Shown one piece after another: positions 62,522 to 64,000 of a stretch of 64,000 nucleotides of DNA (position 1 is the first letter of the stretch; every line of letters begins with the position of its first letter). Under the pieces are notes generated by a model. The model searched no databases. It was not told the origin of the DNA and worked only from the letters and a program-made list of their open reading frames with translations. Origin of the DNA: UBA940 sp031548515 (GTDB lineage: Bacteria; Bacteroidota; Bacteroidia; Bacteroidales; Rikenellaceae); assembly GCA_031548515.1 (NCBI GenBank), contig JAVBRB010000017.1, positions 49,241 through 113,240 of the forward strand. The letters run 5' to 3'. Made by a program: the position numbers and the translations under genes.

Positions 62522-62713
62522 ATGAGGCAAATTAAAACAAATGCTAAAAAAAGCAATGTGGTCCGCGACATTAAGGTAAATACGCAGATCAAGGCCGATG
62601 AAATGGGACGGATACCCCCCGCAGGCAAGGACCAACCCGCGACTCTCCAGGAAGTGGAGGAAGATACGATCATCATTAATCCCGATCCGGGCAGCATGGA
62701 AAGCAGAGGATGA
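62522..62713 (+). CDS. Small charged protein of unknown function
   Basis: The 63-residue protein is very basic at the start (RQIKTNAKKSNVVRDIKVN) and acidic later (EVEEDTIIINPDPG). No signal peptide or membrane helix. It is followed 4 bases later by the 173-residue gene, so the two form an operon divergent from tex. No family recognised. Confidence 0.6.
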   Translation: MRQIKTNAKKSNVVRDIKVNTQIKADEMGRIPPAGKDQPATLQEVEEDTIIINPDPGSMESRG

Positions 62714-62717
62714 TATT

Positions 62718-63239
62718 ATGGAAAGCAAGAGTAAATCATTCGTAAGCGAGATAGATAATCCGGTACTGACGCCCGAGGCTATACGTGAAAAAATGGAACG
62801 CCGCGCAAAGCGAAGCGCAGATTCCGTGGAACGCCGCGCAAAACAAGCTATTAATGAACTGAAGGTGCGTGAAGCGGAATACGTGGAACTTATGAACGAC
62901 CGCATCGAGCAGATGAAAGAACGTTATTTCGTGGGCAGGGGAGTGGATAAACGGGTAACGGCAGCGCAAGACAGTGCTAAAGTGCTGCAGAAGGAGATGG
63001 CGGCGATTTCAGCCAGGGCCCGCAGCAATATAGCCGGGCGCGTCGAGCGTTTCAAGGAAGGCATGGCGACTGTCCGGATTGAGGTCGATGCGGGGGTGCT
63101 GACATCAGAGGCGGCATGCGCGTTCATCGACAATGTGCGTGCCCATACCCTGAGGGAACAGGATCGCATCGACAATGATTTTGCAGATGCCGATACCGGC
63201 ATGCGACGGCGGGTAAATAAAATGGAGCCGGTGTTTTAA
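62718..63239 (+). CDS. Coiled-coil protein of unknown function
   Basis: From ATG 62718 the protein has 173 residues, nearly all helical and highly charged. Two near-identical stretches, MERRAKRSADSVERRAKQA, lie at about 25-45, followed by long Glu/Lys/Arg heptads. No membrane segment. It could be cytoplasmic or structural. It has a clear terminator after it and a small basic protein gene before it. Confidence 0.7.
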   Translation: MESKSKSFVSEIDNPVLTPEAIREKMERRAKRSADSVERRAKQAINELKVREAEYVELMNDRIEQMKERYFVGRGVDKRVTAAQDSAKVLQKEMAAISARARSNIAGRVERFKEGMATVRIEVDAGVLTSEAACAFIDNVRAHTLREQDRIDNDFADADTGMRRRVNKMEPVF

Positions 63240-63260
63240 TCCGGTCGCCACATCTGCAAA

Positions 63261-63305
63261 ACGAAAACTCCGGAACCTTTTAAAATTCCGGAGTTTTCGT
63301 TTTTT
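63261..63305 (+). terminator. Rho-independent terminator
   Basis: ACGAAAACTCCGGAA and TTCCGGAGTTTTCGT form a perfect 15-bp stem with a 10-base loop, then TTTTT. Confidence 0.9.
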
Positions 63306-63319
63306 CGTGGTAGAATCTT

Positions 63320-63487
63320 TTAATAAAATTGTTTCTTTGGATTGGTCAGGCGTCGTCCTATGAACGTTCCCTTCGGACCGTCCGACACGTAAGGGGTCGA
63401 ACGGAAATGGTCTGGAACAACACGGCCGGTGTTGGTCGTGTAGCCTTTGACAAATACCTTCTTCTTACTTTCTTTTGTATGTGCCAT
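63320..63487 (-). CDS. 55-residue protein of unknown function
   Basis: ATG at 63487, TAA at 63322-63320. The protein is basic, with MAHTKESKKKVFVKGYTTN at the start, then a Val-Val-Pro-Asp-His-Phe-Arg-Ser-Thr-Pro segment and GTFIGRRLTNPKKQFY at the end. The VKGYT...VPxHFRSTPY pattern recurs in small bacterial proteins of unknown role (my recollection). It converges on the terminator from the other side and has a long structured leader. Coding evidence is the conserved-looking motif and good start context. Confidence 0.6.
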   Translation of the reverse strand: MAHTKESKKKVFVKGYTTNTGRVVPDHFRSTPYVSDGPKGTFIGRRLTNPKKQFY

Positions 63488-63544
63488 AAGTTGAAATTTT
63501 TATCGTTGTCCTTAAATACGTTGTCTTCGGTTTGAGGCCGTGAA

Positions 63545-63671
63545 CCGCCGGTGCAAGCATACTTCTCCTCCTGTCCCGGAACAGTAAACTGTCTCGGAAT
63601 TTCGGTAACAATCCGAAATTTCAGGGGGTTAGCGGACCGCACTCGGGGTCCTCGAAGTCGTGGCGATCACC
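63545..63671 (-). ncRNA. Structured RNA or long 5' leader, rod-like fold
   Basis: On the minus strand, nested pairings can be read by eye: GGTG/CACC, ACTTC/GAAGT, GTCC/GGAC, then a terminal hairpin GAAATTTCGG-ATTGTTA-CCGAAATTCC (63596-63622). TACTTTTTG at 63685-63677, with TTG 17 bases upstream, predicts a start near 63671. It could be a small RNA with a rod and internal bulges, or the leader of the 55-residue gene. Not matched to a known RNA family. Confidence 0.35.
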
Positions 63672-63795
63672 TGCTTCAAAAAGTATAAAAACAAATTACG
63701 TGCAAAAATCAGCTGTTAGAGTAAGTTTTAATGAAAATTGCCTGAAAATATTATCATTAAACCCGTTGTGCATTTAGAATAAAATCATAAAAAAA

Positions 63796-63861
63796 GTTGT
63801 TCATGTCGGATAATATCCGTATATTTATTTGACTACCAATCAGATAAATATCATGAACAAC
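63796..63861 (+). promoter_or_regulatory. Hairpin that buries the transposase start codon
   Basis: GTTGTTCATG (63796-63805) pairs with CATGAACAAC (63852-63861), which contains the ATG. Inside are ATATTTAT/ATAAATAT and CGGAT/ATCCG stems. Such leaders limit transposase translation from outside transcripts. Confidence 0.7.
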
Positions 63862-64000
63862 TTTAGCGCAAGTTACGAAAAGATTTTGGGAACATTGCAA
63901 AACATAGAGCAAAAAGCGAATTTTCGCAATCAGCATCGCCGCCCGCGGATGAGCGACATCGAAGTTATAGCTCTCTCGCTCACAGCGGAGTATATGGGTA
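63853..64000 (+). CDS. IS982-family transposase, N-terminal part
   Basis: The first 49 codons are visible and the gene runs off the window. It includes NFRNQHRRPRMSDIEVIALS then LTAEYMG, the conserved N-terminal segment of IS982 transposases (DDE type). The start codon lies in a hairpin. The catalytic residues are outside the window. Confidence 0.85.
   Translation, partial: MNNFSASYEKILGTLQNIEQKANFRNQHRRPRMSDIEVIALSLTAEYMG

Larger units (their letters stand above)
63761..64000 (+). mobile_element. IS982-family insertion sequence, left end
   Basis: The transposase N-terminus at 63853 is IS982-like. The left end is probably near 63761, where ACCCGTTGTGCA begins, since IS982 ends commonly start with ACCC (family recollection). 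The right end is outside the window. Confidence 0.65.

Noticed and set aside
63358..63642. 94-codon minus-strand frame near the IS
   Set aside because: It overlaps the better-supported 55-residue gene in another frame and the structured leader, and has no family signature.
1..64000. CRISPR array or rRNA operon
   Set aside because: No regularly spaced direct repeats and no rRNA-like conserved stretches were found. The tandem repeats seen are short and contiguous.

Overview
The window comes from a Bacteroidota genome, most likely order Bacteroidales. I base this on recurring TAnnTTTG -7 promoter elements (some with TTG/TTTG about 19 bases upstream), the near absence of strong Shine-Dalgarno sites, and lineage-typical families: S46 dipeptidyl peptidase, GH92, TonB receptor, BT_3928-like and DUF4834 proteins, bifunctional DAHP synthase/chorismate mutase, and an EnvC homologue with lost zinc ligands. 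A Rikenellaceae-like source is possible but not shown.

Layout. 1-3016 (minus): a signalling-type operon of WG-repeat protein kinase, TerY-like vWA protein and a third protein whose start resembles the kinase start. Its predicted mRNA begins with a long hairpin. 3068-7350 (minus): a Phe/Tyr operon (pheA, aminotransferase, tyrA, DAHP synthase-chorismate mutase) preceded by a complete leader-peptide attenuator. 7446-18329 (plus): nadC, DPP-IV, a GH32-like enzyme, der, DUF4328, DUF819, DUF1003, an Omp85-like barrel and a secreted protein. 18574-32351 (minus): gapA, an Mla-type ABC pair, a housekeeping run (pheS, TPR, envC-like, ybeY, sufS, tmk, BT_3928-like), and a TonB receptor with a small upstream partner. 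32473-40029 (plus): uvrC, sufBCD, mnmG, then two parS-like sites. 40042-46427 (minus): glnS, DPP7-like peptidase, nadA, a 363-base AT-rich gap, and mrp. 46471-51686 (minus): a lipoprotein with a caspase/CHAT-like His/Cys signature, and a GH92 mannosidase. 51849-55807: sppA, a small lipoprotein, murA with Asp in place of the catalytic Cys, and tRNA-Met(CAT). 55808-60068: an AT-rich accessory island of two tandem Rhs-tip toxin/immunity units (one with an in-frame TAG), a transglutaminase-like protein and a tRNA-like relic. 60252-64000: tex, two small coiled or charged proteins, a 55-aa protein behind a structured leader, and the left end of an IS982-type element.

The most notable points are the Phe/Tyr attenuator (leader peptide with 9 aromatic residues of 24, plus a 10-bp antiterminator that excludes a 9-bp terminator), the kinase/vWA operon with its 5' hairpin, the caspase-like lipoprotein, the toxin units with 62-bp repeats, and parS-like sites about 5 kb from an origin-like AT-rich gap. 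No searches or folding programs were run. All names come from reading the translated sequence and motifs.
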